Below, in pieces: positions 30,507-38,492 of a DNA stretch of 64,000 nt (position 1 is the stretch's first letter; the number at the start of each line of letters is the position of its first letter). The notes beneath the pieces are model-generated. The model was not told where the DNA came from. It was given only the letters and a program-made list of their open reading frames with translations, and made no database searches. Source of the DNA: a virus. A program made the translations under genes and the position numbers. The stretch lies in IMG/VR virus record IMGVR_UViG_3300042340_000394, positions 23,612-87,611 of that record. One strand, 5' to 3'.

Positions 30507-31738
30507 GCACGATGAACATCGCATTCAAGTGGCGGAGCAACGCCGAAGGCGAGCGCGACGGCGGGAGCATCACCCTGCGCGTCGGCGCGGCGTCGGTCTG
30601 CGCGACGATCGTTCGCCCCGCCGTGGGGCGCGAGGTGATGCGCGGCGCGTCGTTTCTGGAGTACCTGCGCGGGCGAGGCTTCACGGCGACGTTGGCCCCC
30701 GCGCCGCGTCTCGGCGTCGCGCTCGCGGGCGCGATCGGTCCCGCGCAGTTCGTCGAAGGCTGGCGATGGCGCAAGAACCCGGAGAACGTCCGCAACGCGC
30801 GCGAAACGTCGCTCTGGTTCACGCGCGATATGGTCGGGTGGCGCTGGCGTGCGGAGCCTCGCGAGCGGAGCCTGTACCAGCGCAACACGCCGACCGACGG
30901 GTTTGCAACGTGGGCACGGGTGATCCTCGGGGAGCGCGACGTTCGCGAGGTGCATCGTTTCACGCGAGACGTGGTGGTGCCGATGCCCGAAGGCGACTAT
31001 GCCGCGACGGCAACGACGATCGTCACCGAAGAGGTGCGGGCGCGTGTGCCCGCGTGGTTGCGGGAACTCGCGCCGCAGTTCACTCGCACGACGACGGTCA
31101 CGACGGAGCGCGTGATCGAAGCGCCGATCGGCATGTTCCGGTCGCACACGATCGACGGCGACGATCCCGAAGCGGCGGCGCGGGCGTTCGCCGAACGTGT
31201 CGAGGCGAGGCGCGCGGAGCGCTCCGGGTGGGCACTCCCGCTGCGCATGCGGGCGTCGGGCGACGACGTGTGGGAGGCGTACCATCACGCGAGCGGCGAG
31301 TGGCGCTCGTGGGGCACTGCGAAGCGCGAGGCGCTCCCGAAGGAGGCGCGCGTCGAGGAGTGCCGCCCGTGCTCCGACGAAGCGATCGCGCGGGTGCTCA
31401 CGCCTAAGACGTACGGCGTCGAGGTTGGCGAAATGCGCAAGCGTCTCGGGCGCGAGGCGCTGGAGCACGTCGCGGAACTCGCGGAGGGCCTCGTGTCCGC
31501 GAACGAAGTGACGCGCCACGCCGCGCAAGTCGAGGTGGCCCGCGCCCGTGCCGAAGCGCAGGCGAAGATCGCGGCGCTCGGGCCGAACGCGGCGAAGGAT
31601 GCCTTGGCGGGCGTGCTCGCGGCGACGCTGGTGCCGCCGCTCCCGTCGTGGGCGAAGTATGCGGTGCTCGGCGGGCTCTTCTCGCTCGGGGTGATGAACA
31701 TGGCGATGCTCGGCGTCGCGAACGTGGGGCGCGTGTGA
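30503..31738 (+). CDS. Large hypothetical protein with C-terminal membrane segment
   Basis: 411 residues from the GTG that overlaps the previous stop; an ATG 9 nt later is possible. The first part is beta-rich (GGSITLRVGAASVCATIVRP) and contains WRWRKNPENVRNAR. The middle has many charged strands and helices. Near the end an Ala-rich coiled helix (VEVARARAEAQAKIAAL) leads to a hydrophobic region (SWAKYAVLGGLFSLGVMNMA). It is probably anchored by its C-terminus. The next gene also encodes a membrane protein and overlaps it. Confidence 0.65.
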   Translation: MSTMNIAFKWRSNAEGERDGGSITLRVGAASVCATIVRPAVGREVMRGASFLEYLRGRGFTATLAPAPRLGVALAGAIGPAQFVEGWRWRKNPENVRNARETSLWFTRDMVGWRWRAEPRERSLYQRNTPTDGFATWARVILGERDVREVHRFTRDVVVPMPEGDYAATATTIVTEEVRARVPAWLRELAPQFTRTTTVTTERVIEAPIGMFRSHTIDGDDPEAAARAFAERVEARRAERSGWALPLRMRASGDDVWEAYHHASGEWRSWGTAKREALPKEARVEECRPCSDEAIARVLTPKTYGVEVGEMRKRLGREALEHVAELAEGLVSANEVTRHAAQVEVARARAEAQAKIAALGPNAAKDALAGVLAATLVPPLPSWAKYAVLGGLFSLGVMNMAMLGVANVGRV

Positions 31739-31971
31739 GTGACTACCGAACGTCGCCCGACGACACGGTGCCGCGCACCGACTACGAGCGCGTGGTCGCG
31801 GAGAACGTCGCGCTGCGGGCGGAACTCGACCGCGAGCGCAGCATCGCGCCGGAGTTGCAGCGCATCGTGCAGCACAACGTCTCGCCCGCGCGAGTTATCT
31901 TCTACGCCACGCTGGCGCTCGTGGTGGGCAACAACATCGTGTACGCGCTCGGCTGGTTCGCGGTGCAGTAA
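31735..31971 (+). CDS. Small coiled-coil membrane protein
   Basis: 78 residues from a GTG in a GTGA overlap. A coiled-coil stretch (YERVVAENVALRAELDRERS) comes before one membrane helix (VIFYATLALVVGNNIVYALG). Phage holins and spanins can look like this but have other marks too, so the role is open. Confidence 0.55.
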   Translation: MSDYRTSPDDTVPRTDYERVVAENVALRAELDRERSIAPELQRIVQHNVSPARVIFYATLALVVGNNIVYALGWFAVQ

Positions 31972-31985
31972 ATCGCCGCCGCGCC

Positions 31986-32015
31986 GTGAAGAACGGCGGC
32001 GCTGGCGACGTAGAA
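31986..32015 (+). promoter_or_regulatory. CGTA-type promoter for the 32021 gene
   Basis: GTGAAGAAC, 14 nt, CGTAGAA, with AAATCGCCGCC upstream; the ATG follows after GGCGC. Confidence 0.6.
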
Positions 32016-32020
32016 GGCGC

Positions 32021-32410
32021 ATGAACACGCCGAACCTCACCGAACTCGCAACCGCGATCGCCTGCCTCACGCCCGCCGACCGCGACGCCGTGCTCGCGGA
32101 GGCGTACACGCTCGCGGCGAAAACCCACGCCGGGACCGTGTACGTCGTCGCGTTCACGACGCCCGACTACACGAACTGCACCGGGCGCTACAGCAGGGTC
32201 GACGCGATCAAGGCGCTCCGCGCGGCGACCGGCTTCGGTCTCGGCGAGGCGAAGGCCGCGATCGAAGCGGGGGTGTTCCACGGCAAGCGCACGGCGCTCG
32301 ACGCCACCGCCCTCGCGAGCAAGATCAACGCGGAGTGGGCGAAGATCGCCCACCACACGATGGCGACCGTCGCCATCGCCGCCGCGGTTCCCGCTCCGGT
32401 GGCGCCGTGA
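32021..32410 (+). CDS. L7/L12 C-terminal-like domain protein
   Basis: 129 residues. The N-terminal part is helical (ELATAIACLTPADRDAVLAE). A strand region, GTVYVVAFTTPDYTNCTGRY, leads into SRVDAIKALRAATGFGLGEA followed by KAAIEAG, the L7/L12 core with its GxGLxEAK loop. The end is Ala/Pro-rich. It has its own promoter and is coupled to the ATPase-like gene. Proteins of this type might bind translation factors; no direct evidence. Confidence 0.65.
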   Translation: MNTPNLTELATAIACLTPADRDAVLAEAYTLAAKTHAGTVYVVAFTTPDYTNCTGRYSRVDAIKALRAATGFGLGEAKAAIEAGVFHGKRTALDATALASKINAEWAKIAHHTMATVAIAAAVPAPVAP

Positions 32411-33564
32411 TCGGCTCGCTCCGGCTGCACAACATCGGCCCGTTCGCCGACGTTCGCGTACGGTTCCCGCCCGCTCGCGGCGGGCAGTTCCTCGCGCTCG
32501 TCGGCGAGGGCGTCACGTCCGCGCTGCGAGGCGCCGCCGTCGCGCTCGCAGGGCCGAACGTCTACGCGGGTGCGCCGACGCGACCGATCTACCCGATCGT
32601 ACGCGACGGGTGCCGCGAGGGCATGGCGATCATCAATACGGGCGAAGAACCGTTCGCGACGTACTTCTCCCGCGACGGCGCCCACTGGAACCCGGTGCAG
32701 TCTCGGGAACCGACGTTCTGCGGGTTCTTCGTCGCGTACGGCGCCGACCGCGTGCGCGACGACAACGTGGGCGACAACCGCCTCGACGACTGCGACGGCT
32801 TCAACGGGTGGCGGCATATCGGTTCCGTGTTCGGCGACCGGGCGTGCCTTCTGCGACCGCGACACGTTCTCGCGGAACTGCTACGCATCGCCTCGTTCGT
32901 CGGCGAGTCGGAGTGGGCCGCGCTCTACGGCGGCGCGTACGACGGGACGTGCGGCGCGCTGGCGGCGATTCTCGGCGCGGAGCGAGTCCGCATGGGCGAG
33001 GATCACGTCGAGGTCGACGGCGTGCCCCTGCGGCGCCTCGGGAGCGGCGCGAACGGCATCGCCGCGTGGGTCGCCGACTTGTGCGCCCGGTGGGTGGTGC
33101 GCGAGGTCAAGGCGGGGCGCACGGTGCCCGCCGACTTCTACGCCGCGATGGATGGCGTGTGCATCATCGACGCGATCGACGCGCACCTCCCGCCCGCGGA
33201 GCAAGTCACGCTCGTCGAGCGCGTGCGGGCCACGTTCCCGCGCATGACGTTCATCGCGGGCGTCGAGGCGCCGCTCACGCTGTGCGGCCTGCGCGGCGAC
33301 GAGGTGGTGGTGCTCCGCGACGGCAAGGCGATGCACAACGTCGCGGACCCTCGGTTGCAGACGGCCAGTGAGCTCTACGAAGCCTTCTACGGCATCGACC
33401 GCCTGCACCCCGAAGGTCTCAGCAACACGCTCGACCTCTACACGCGGCTCGCCCGAAACCCGCGTCGCGACGATGCGGACGAACGCGCGCTCGAAGAACT
33501 CGCGGCGGTTCTGCACGAGGCTGGCATCAAGCGTTCGCCACCGTGCCGACGCAGAAGCGACTGA
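32407..33564 (+). CDS. ATPase-fold protein lacking catalytic motifs
   Basis: 385 residues from a GTG in a GTGA overlap. The layout follows RecF/SMC-like AAA proteins: start IGSLRLHNIGPFADVRVRF; a P-loop position that reads LVGEGVTSALRGAA instead of G..GxGKS/T; a signature-like RLGSGANGIAAWVADL; a Walker B position GVCIIDAIDAHLPPAEQ, where the catalytic Glu after IID is Ala; then FPRMTFIAGVEAPLTL where active relatives have a TTHSP-type motif; and DEVVVLRDGKA. Every catalytic motif is altered but the frame is intact and the hydrophobic core kept, so it is best read as a pseudo-ATPase with a binding or scaffold role. Confidence 0.7.
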   Translation: MIGSLRLHNIGPFADVRVRFPPARGGQFLALVGEGVTSALRGAAVALAGPNVYAGAPTRPIYPIVRDGCREGMAIINTGEEPFATYFSRDGAHWNPVQSREPTFCGFFVAYGADRVRDDNVGDNRLDDCDGFNGWRHIGSVFGDRACLLRPRHVLAELLRIASFVGESEWAALYGGAYDGTCGALAAILGAERVRMGEDHVEVDGVPLRRLGSGANGIAAWVADLCARWVVREVKAGRTVPADFYAAMDGVCIIDAIDAHLPPAEQVTLVERVRATFPRMTFIAGVEAPLTLCGLRGDEVVVLRDGKAMHNVADPRLQTASELYEAFYGIDRLHPEGLSNTLDLYTRLARNPRRDDADERALEELAAVLHEAGIKRSPPCRRRSD

Positions 33565-33568
33565 GCGG

Positions 33569-33596
33569 TTGCGTTCTGGCGGCGTTCGTGTAGCGT
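33569..33596 (+). promoter_or_regulatory. Sigma70-like promoter for the 33603 gene
   Basis: TTGCGT at 33569 and TAGCGT at 33591 with a 16-nt spacer. Confidence 0.35.
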
Positions 33597-33602
33597 CGCA
33601 GC

Positions 33603-34178
33603 ATGGCAACCACGAAGAAGTCTCCGAAGAAGCGCCCCGCGAAGTTCGCCTCCGTCCGCAACGGTAGCGTCTACGACGCGAGGTTCGCTGAACGAACCGA
33701 TGGTATGACGCGAGACGAAGCGCAATCGCTCATGCGAAGCATCGAGTTCGGTGACACTGTGTCATATGCGTCGAAGAATGGTCGCGTGTACTCCGCAACC
33801 GCGTGGATCACTGATCGTAGCAATCCGAGCGAAGGCATCAAGTGGTTGCTCGCCCGTCGAACGTCATCGCGCAAGCGCAGCGAGGCAACCGGCGTCAAGC
33901 AGAGGGCTCTCGGGCATACTCCGATCGTCGGATGGAAGAACGTCGTGTCGGTTCAGAAGCGCACCAGCGTCCGCAACGGTCGCGCGAAGTACGGCTACTA
34001 CGTCGTCGACAAGGTCACCGGGCTCGTGCACGCGGGCAACGAGTTCCGCGAGGATGCGGTCGACGAGCGCAAGGCGATGGTCGAAGAGGGCGTGCCCGCG
34101 AGCCGCGTCGCGGTGATGACCGCGGCCAGCGTGCGGAGCAAGTTCGGCCAGATCCGGTGGGGCACCGGGCGCCCCTGA
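33603..34178 (+). CDS. Hypothetical protein with RNG leader and internal RNG linker
   Basis: 191 residues. Leader MATTKKSPKKRPAKFASVRN then GS. The first domain holds AQSLMRSIEFGDTVSYASKN. A second leader-like string, VQKRTSVRNGRAKYG, sits near residue 120 and opens a C-terminal domain (YYVVDKVTGLVHAGNEFRED). As at 18952, a leader-like motif marks a domain border. Function unknown. Confidence 0.65.
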   Translation: MATTKKSPKKRPAKFASVRNGSVYDARFAERTDGMTRDEAQSLMRSIEFGDTVSYASKNGRVYSATAWITDRSNPSEGIKWLLARRTSSRKRSEATGVKQRALGHTPIVGWKNVVSVQKRTSVRNGRAKYGYYVVDKVTGLVHAGNEFREDAVDERKAMVEEGVPASRVAVMTAASVRSKFGQIRWGTGRP

Positions 34179-34226
34179 TGCCGCGCTCCCGCTGAATACG
34201 GCGCTCGCAGCGCACGTCGGTAGCGT

Positions 34227-34619
34227 ATGCCGACCACACGCGAGCGCCTCGCCGCCCGACTCAACACCATCGTCGCCGCACTCGGGATCACCGACGTTCG
34301 CATCGAGCCCGACGACGTGCGCCGCGTTCACGCGGGGCGACACCAGCGCAGCGAAGGTGCGTTCTCGTGGTTCGCGCAACCACGGAGCATCACGGGGCGA
34401 CTGGTATCGCTCGGCAGTCAATTCACCGCCGCGGAGTGCGTGCGCTTGCCCGTGATCGTTTCGCCGTCGTTCGATGGGTGGGTGCTCGACCCCGTGTTCC
34501 GCGAGCATCGCGCGCACAACGGCGTGCCGCAAGGCGCGGCGTTCGGCACCATCGACGACCTCACGTTGTCGGGCGTCGGCGCCGTGCGGTGGTACGACGC
34601 CGCGGGCGTGGCGTTGTGA
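34227..34619 (+). CDS. Small hypothetical protein
   Basis: 130 residues: a helical start (ERLAARLNTIVAALGITDVR) and a beta-rich main part (LPVIVSPSFDGWVLDPVFRE, LTLSGVGAVRWYDAAGVAL). A TAGCGT box lies just before the ATG. Unknown family. Confidence 0.55.
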   Translation: MPTTRERLAARLNTIVAALGITDVRIEPDDVRRVHAGRHQRSEGAFSWFAQPRSITGRLVSLGSQFTAAECVRLPVIVSPSFDGWVLDPVFREHRAHNGVPQGAAFGTIDDLTLSGVGAVRWYDAAGVAL

Positions 34620-34665
34620 TCGGCCATTGCGGGCGCACTGCGCATCGGGCATAAAGGGGACGGAC

Positions 34666-35715
34666 ATGAAGAACACGCGACACCACGTCCGCAACGGCAA
34701 GCCGCTCTCCGACGACAAGTTGCGCGAGGTGATGCTCAAGATCCGCAAGGGCGCGACGGCATCGCTCACGTTCGCGCAACTGGCGGCGGTTCTCGAAGCG
34801 ATCGGTGGGCACGCGGAGGAGTTCGTCGCGCTCGCTCGCGTCGGAGACAACAGGCCAGCGCACGCATACGCCGACGACGAAGAGAGTTTCGCGACGCTCG
34901 CCAGCGCGCTCCGCACTCGCGTGGTCGACAAGATCCCCGCGAAGTTCAAGTCGGGCGCCGTGTTCCTCTCCGACGTTCGCCGAAGCGCCGAAGACGTCGC
35001 GCATGGCTACTGGTACGTCACCTACGAGGGCGTCGTCGCGGTCGACGCGATCCGCGCATCGCTCGACGGCAAGTCCGTGGAGCTTCTGCCGATGCGGGGC
35101 CACGGCACCTACGTCGTAGACGTAACCAGCGGTCGCAAGCGTCGCGCGCCCGGTGTCTCGACGTACGAGTTGACCTCGTGGCTCGACGAAGAGACCGACT
35201 GGGTTGCGCGCGTGAATCGTTTCCTGAACGTCGAGGAGCACGTTCCCGCGGAGGCGCGGACTCGCGACAACACCGGAACGTGCCCCGTGTGTTTCCGCAA
35301 CATCAAGCTCGAAGCTGGGCGCGGCGACCTCCCCGTGATGGTGCTGCACGGCTACGAGCGCCCCCGCTATCAGGGCGGCATCGAGGGACGTTGCGACGGC
35401 GTTGCGTTCCCGCCCTTCGAGTTGTCGCCCGCGGGCACGGTGAAGAACGTCGCCGCGCTCGGCGAGTTGATCGAGTCGATGCAGCGCGCCGCCGAGAACG
35501 CGACGAAGAAGTTCGACCGCGAGCGCATCGAAGCCACGATCGCGTCTGCGCAGCGGGAACTCGATGCGTTCCGTCGCCTCGTGATGTACTGGCGCAAGCG
35601 CCCGCTCCCGCGCGAGGGCGAACCCGACCGCAACCTGTTCTCGGTGGGCCAGTTGCCCGACGACCGCAGGAGCGAGCAGAACGGTCGCCGGTCCGTGCGG
35701 CGCCGCACGCGGTAG
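34666..35715 (+). CDS. Hypothetical protein with zinc ribbon, RNG leader and NGRR tail
   Basis: 349 residues with both end motifs: leader MKNTRHHVRNGKP and tail SEQNGRRSVRRRTR. The N-terminal half is helical then beta-rich. At about 200-255 lies a zinc-ribbon-like module, TCPVCFRNIKLEAGRGDLPV, HGYERP, GRCDGVAFPPFELSP, related to the N-terminal module of the 3787 and 4384 products. A coiled-coil stretch (IESMQRAAENATKKFDRERI) follows. Function unknown; the module seems to be a reusable part in this genome. Confidence 0.7.
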   Translation: MKNTRHHVRNGKPLSDDKLREVMLKIRKGATASLTFAQLAAVLEAIGGHAEEFVALARVGDNRPAHAYADDEESFATLASALRTRVVDKIPAKFKSGAVFLSDVRRSAEDVAHGYWYVTYEGVVAVDAIRASLDGKSVELLPMRGHGTYVVDVTSGRKRRAPGVSTYELTSWLDEETDWVARVNRFLNVEEHVPAEARTRDNTGTCPVCFRNIKLEAGRGDLPVMVLHGYERPRYQGGIEGRCDGVAFPPFELSPAGTVKNVAALGELIESMQRAAENATKKFDRERIEATIASAQRELDAFRRLVMYWRKRPLPREGEPDRNLFSVGQLPDDRRSEQNGRRSVRRRTR

Positions 35716-35748
35716 GCTCTGCCCGCTCGAAGAAAACTTCGGGGGCGT

Positions 35749-35778
35749 GTAAGAAGCGGGTCGTTGCGGTGCGTATAA
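35749..35778 (+). promoter_or_regulatory. CGTA-type promoter for the 35785 gene
   Basis: GTAAGAAG, 15 nt, CGTATAA, with GAAGAAAACTTCGGG upstream. The first box differs at its end from the usual GAAC. Confidence 0.5.
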
Positions 35779-35784
35779 CTGCGC

Positions 35785-36012
35785 ATGCGCAATCCTACGA
35801 AAACGAAGTCGTGGCAGAAAATCCTCGCGCACCCGCGCGTTCTCTCGGCGTGGGACGAGACGGTCGATGAAGTGCCTAGCTTGTGGGCGGAGTTGCGTCC
35901 GGGGTGGGCGTACGAGGGGACGCACTGCGTACACCGCGAGTCCGTAGCGGCGCTCCTGCGCGACGTGGTGAGCGCCGAGCCGTGCGACTGCGAGCACTGC
36001 GCGGAAAAATGA
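35785..36012 (+). CDS. Small protein with RNP start and C-terminal Cys triplet
   Basis: 75 residues. It starts MRNPTKTKSWQKILAHPRVL and ends CDCEHCAEK. Three Cys plus His near the end could bind zinc. It stands alone between two CGTA-type promoters. Confidence 0.55.
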   Translation: MRNPTKTKSWQKILAHPRVLSAWDETVDEVPSLWAELRPGWAYEGTHCVHRESVAALLRDVVSAEPCDCEHCAEK

Positions 36013-36021
36013 TCGGGCGTC

Positions 36022-36051
36022 GTAAAGAACGGCGCCCCGACGGGCGTAGAA
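36022..36051 (+). promoter_or_regulatory. CGTA-type promoter for the 36060 gene
   Basis: GTAAAGAAC, 14 nt, CGTAGAA; upstream GGAAAAATGATCGGGCG overlaps the end of the previous gene. Confidence 0.65.
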
Positions 36052-36059
36052 GAGACACC

Positions 36060-36263
36060 ATGAAGAACACGACCGACACGGTTTCGCTCGCGAAGGCACT
36101 CGAAGATATGCGCGGTTGCTTCGGCCGCGCCCCGAAGGCCGGGTGGATCGCCGCCATCGACGAGAGTGGCAAGGTCCGCATGACGGCGGGCAAGGCGGCG
36201 CACGGCCTCCTCCGCATGAACGCCAGCGTGCAGGGGTGGAAGGTCGTCCGCATCACGAAGTGA
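36060..36263 (+). CDS. Small hypothetical protein
   Basis: 67 residues: a short helix (TVSLAKALEDMRGCFGRAPK) then a beta-type half (AGWIAAIDESGKVRMTAGKA, QGWKVVRITK). Probably a small single-domain protein. Unknown. Confidence 0.55.
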   Translation: MKNTTDTVSLAKALEDMRGCFGRAPKAGWIAAIDESGKVRMTAGKAAHGLLRMNASVQGWKVVRITK

Positions 36264-36335
36264 GGCACGCCGCCGCCACGACGCCCGTACCTGCGCAACT
36301 CGCGCGGTGCGGGCTCGCGGCGTTGGGAGAGCAAG

Positions 36336-36896
36336 ATGAGTGAGAACCCGCGCGAAACGTTCCGCCGCCTGCACGCCATCGCGTCGTGCGAAACCGCCAC
36401 CGCCGAGGAGCGCGAGAACGCGCGCCGCGTGATGGATCGCTACATCGCGAAGTACGGCGCCGAAGTGTCGATCCCCGAGAGCGAACCGCAGATCGAGCAG
36501 TGCGTAACGTACGCGCACGAGTACGAGGAGCGCCTCTCGGTTCACTGCGCGGTGTTCGCGGGCTGCGCGGCATTCAGCATCGGGCGGACCCTCTACCGTG
36601 GGCGAGCGAACGAGAAGTTTCGCACCGACGGCAAGACCACGAAGTTCCGCGGCTCGGAGTCGGCGGTTCTCTCCGCGGTGGAACTCTACGAGCACCACCG
36701 CGCGAAACTCGCGGAACTGTTCGAGACGGTGGAGAACGGCTACCGTTTCGCAGCGATGCCGCTCCCGCCCGTCGAGGGCCGCAAGAGCGGCGTGGTGGCG
36801 CCGCACCTCCTCAGTGCGCTCCGCGCCGCGCAGAACGTCGGGCGCACGCACTCGCTCACGAACACGCTGCCCGCCACCGCGGGCGGCAAGCGATGA
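36336..36896 (+). CDS. Hypothetical protein
   Basis: 186 residues, preceded by GGGAGAGCAAG as a ribosome-binding site. A helical N-terminus (SENPRETFRRLHAIASCETA) is followed by a mixed region with HCAVFAGCAAFSIGRTLYRG and a Gly/Lys end (ATAGGKR). No motif known. Confidence 0.6.
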   Translation: MSENPRETFRRLHAIASCETATAEERENARRVMDRYIAKYGAEVSIPESEPQIEQCVTYAHEYEERLSVHCAVFAGCAAFSIGRTLYRGRANEKFRTDGKTTKFRGSESAVLSAVELYEHHRAKLAELFETVENGYRFAAMPLPPVEGRKSGVVAPHLLSALRAAQNVGRTHSLTNTLPATAGGKR

Positions 36897-36921
36897 CCGC
36901 CGACGAAATCGGCGAGGCGAC

Positions 36922-36951
36922 GTAAAGAACTCGCTCGCTCCGCTCGTACAA
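36922..36951 (+). promoter_or_regulatory. CGTA-type promoter for the 36957 gene group
   Basis: GTAAAGAAC, 14 nt, CGTACAA, with GACGAAATCGGCGAGG upstream. The ATG is 6 nt beyond the last box. It leads the overlapping genes 36957-38459. Confidence 0.65.
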
Positions 36952-36956
36952 GTCGC

Positions 36957-37187
36957 ATGGCATTCACCGTAACCGAGGCTCGCGGCAACCGCCGCGCCGC
37001 AATGCACTGCGTCCGCGGGCACGTATTCACCCTCGCAACCGCGAACACCGACGACTACGGGTCGTGGTGCCCGCAGTGCGGCGGCACCGCGCACTCCGAC
37101 GTGCGCAAGGGCTGCACGTTCTGCGAGGAGCACGACGCCTCGCCCGACGAGTGCCACGAGCACTGCGCCCACGGAGCGCGGACGTGA
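36957..37187 (+). CDS. Small multi-Cys zinc-finger-like protein
   Basis: 76 residues with seven Cys and several His: MHCVRGHVF, SWCPQCGGTAH, GCTFCEEHDASPDECHEHC. The CPQC plus CTFC pairs suggest one or two zinc-binding units. First gene after a CGTA-type promoter. DNA, RNA or protein binding cannot be told apart. Confidence 0.6.
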   Translation: MAFTVTEARGNRRAAMHCVRGHVFTLATANTDDYGSWCPQCGGTAHSDVRKGCTFCEEHDASPDECHEHCAHGART

Positions 37188-37531
37188 GCGACGAACGCAA
37201 GCAGGCCGAGCTCGTGGCACCGTTCTTCGCCGCGCTGTACGACACGCTGGCGGCGAACGGCGCGGAACTGCGCATCCTCTCCCGCGAGGAGTACGTGCGG
37301 CACGAGTCTGAACGGGTAGCCCGCGGCGAGCGTCCGTCGACCGAGTTGCGCATCGTCGGCGCGCTCGGGCACGGAGGAAAACTGCGCTACGTCTCGTACC
37401 AGCGCAGGTTCTACGTTGACGGCTACCCCGAAAACGAGACGCCGAAAACGCGCGCGATCGAAGCGCGATGCAACGATGCGCTGCGCGACTTCTGCGCTGC
37501 GTGGGAGGGAGCGACGCCGTGGCGGGACTGA
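37184..37531 (+). CDS. Small hypothetical protein
   Basis: 115 residues from a GTG in a GTGA overlap. A helical start (QAELVAPFFAALYDTLAANG) then a beta hairpin (TELRIVGALGHGGKLRYVSY) and a helical end. Unknown. Confidence 0.55.
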   Translation: MSDERKQAELVAPFFAALYDTLAANGAELRILSREEYVRHESERVARGERPSTELRIVGALGHGGKLRYVSYQRRFYVDGYPENETPKTRAIEARCNDALRDFCAAWEGATPWRD

Positions 37532-38052
37532 TGCGCCTCTACGCGATCGACCCCGACGAGACGCGCGTGTTTCTCGGCGAGCACACCGCGGAGTCGGCCG
37601 ACGCGCGCCTCGCCCGCCGCAAGCGCCCGTGGGTCGAAGCCGTGCTCCGCGAGGGCGACTCCGTTGTCGCTCGCAGGTTCCCGGCGACACCGTGGGTTCC
37701 CGCGCTGCACTGGCCCGACGAGAAGCCGGTGGTGTTCGAGCACGAGGCACGGCGCATCGTCGCGTGGTTGCGCGAGGCGGGCGTGAAGGCGACGATCAAG
37801 GGGCTGCGTCGCGCACCGTGGCCCGGTCGCGAGCCGAGCGCCGGGTGCATCGGCGAGCAGAACCGATACCTCCGTGACGAGTCCGACGGCGTGTGGGCGC
37901 TCGTGGTGCTCTTGCTGCAAGAGGGCATCGTGCAGGGCGGGTTGATTGAGCGCGAGCAGTCGAAGCCGATCAGGCTGATGCTCGCGATGGCCGAGGAGGC
38001 GAACGATCTTCTCAGGGCCGAGATCGCGAGAATCGAGGGGCAGAAAACGTGA
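37531..38052 (+). CDS. Hypothetical protein
   Basis: 173 residues from the ATG that shares bases with the previous stop (TGATG); an in-frame GTG at 37519 is possible. It contains EKPVVFEHEARRIVAWLREA and a long C-terminal helix (RLMLAMAEEANDLLRAEIAR). No known motif. Confidence 0.55.
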   Translation: MRLYAIDPDETRVFLGEHTAESADARLARRKRPWVEAVLREGDSVVARRFPATPWVPALHWPDEKPVVFEHEARRIVAWLREAGVKATIKGLRRAPWPGREPSAGCIGEQNRYLRDESDGVWALVVLLLQEGIVQGGLIEREQSKPIRLMLAMAEEANDLLRAEIARIEGQKT

Positions 38053-38459
38053 GCAATCGACTCGACGCCGTCGCCAACCGACTGATCGACGCTGCGGTCG
38101 CCGCGGGGTTCAACAACCCGTACGTGAGAGCCGCTGGTGACGTGTGGATCAAGGCGTATGTTATCCACACCTCGGTCTGCGCATCGCGTGGCGATAGCGG
38201 CGAAATTCCTCCGCATCGGACGCCAACGATCGGCGTGATGCCTGCGATCGATGCGGACCTGTACGTCGCTCTCGCGGAGTACCTCGACTGCATAGCAGTC
38301 CGCTCGCCACCGACACGCCCGATGTTCGCGTGGGAGGGCGACGTAGTGAGCCTGAGCGACCTTCGAGCGGCGATGCGCGACCGCTTGCCCGTAGCGGAGG
38401 CGTGGGTGGCGATGGTGTGGCGTCTCGCCGCCGACGGCTTCGGTCTGAGAACGGGGTAG
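38049..38459 (+). CDS. Hypothetical protein
   Basis: 136 residues from a GTG in a GTGA overlap: LDAVANRLIDAAVAAGFNNP, then VWIKAYVIHTSVCASR and DADLYVALAEYLDCIAV. It is the last gene of this run before the helicase. Unknown function. Confidence 0.55.
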   Translation: MSNRLDAVANRLIDAAVAAGFNNPYVRAAGDVWIKAYVIHTSVCASRGDSGEIPPHRTPTIGVMPAIDADLYVALAEYLDCIAVRSPPTRPMFAWEGDVVSLSDLRAAMRDRLPVAEAWVAMVWRLAADGFGLRTG

Positions 38460-38492
38460 ACGTTCGGCACGATTCCGCGGTAGTGTCCCGCC

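Noticed and set aside
36894-36926. Ten-codon frame starting ATGACCGCC and ending in the promoter GTAA
   Set aside because: It coincides with the upstream part of a CGTA-type promoter, and the same bases recur without coding meaning before other genes.
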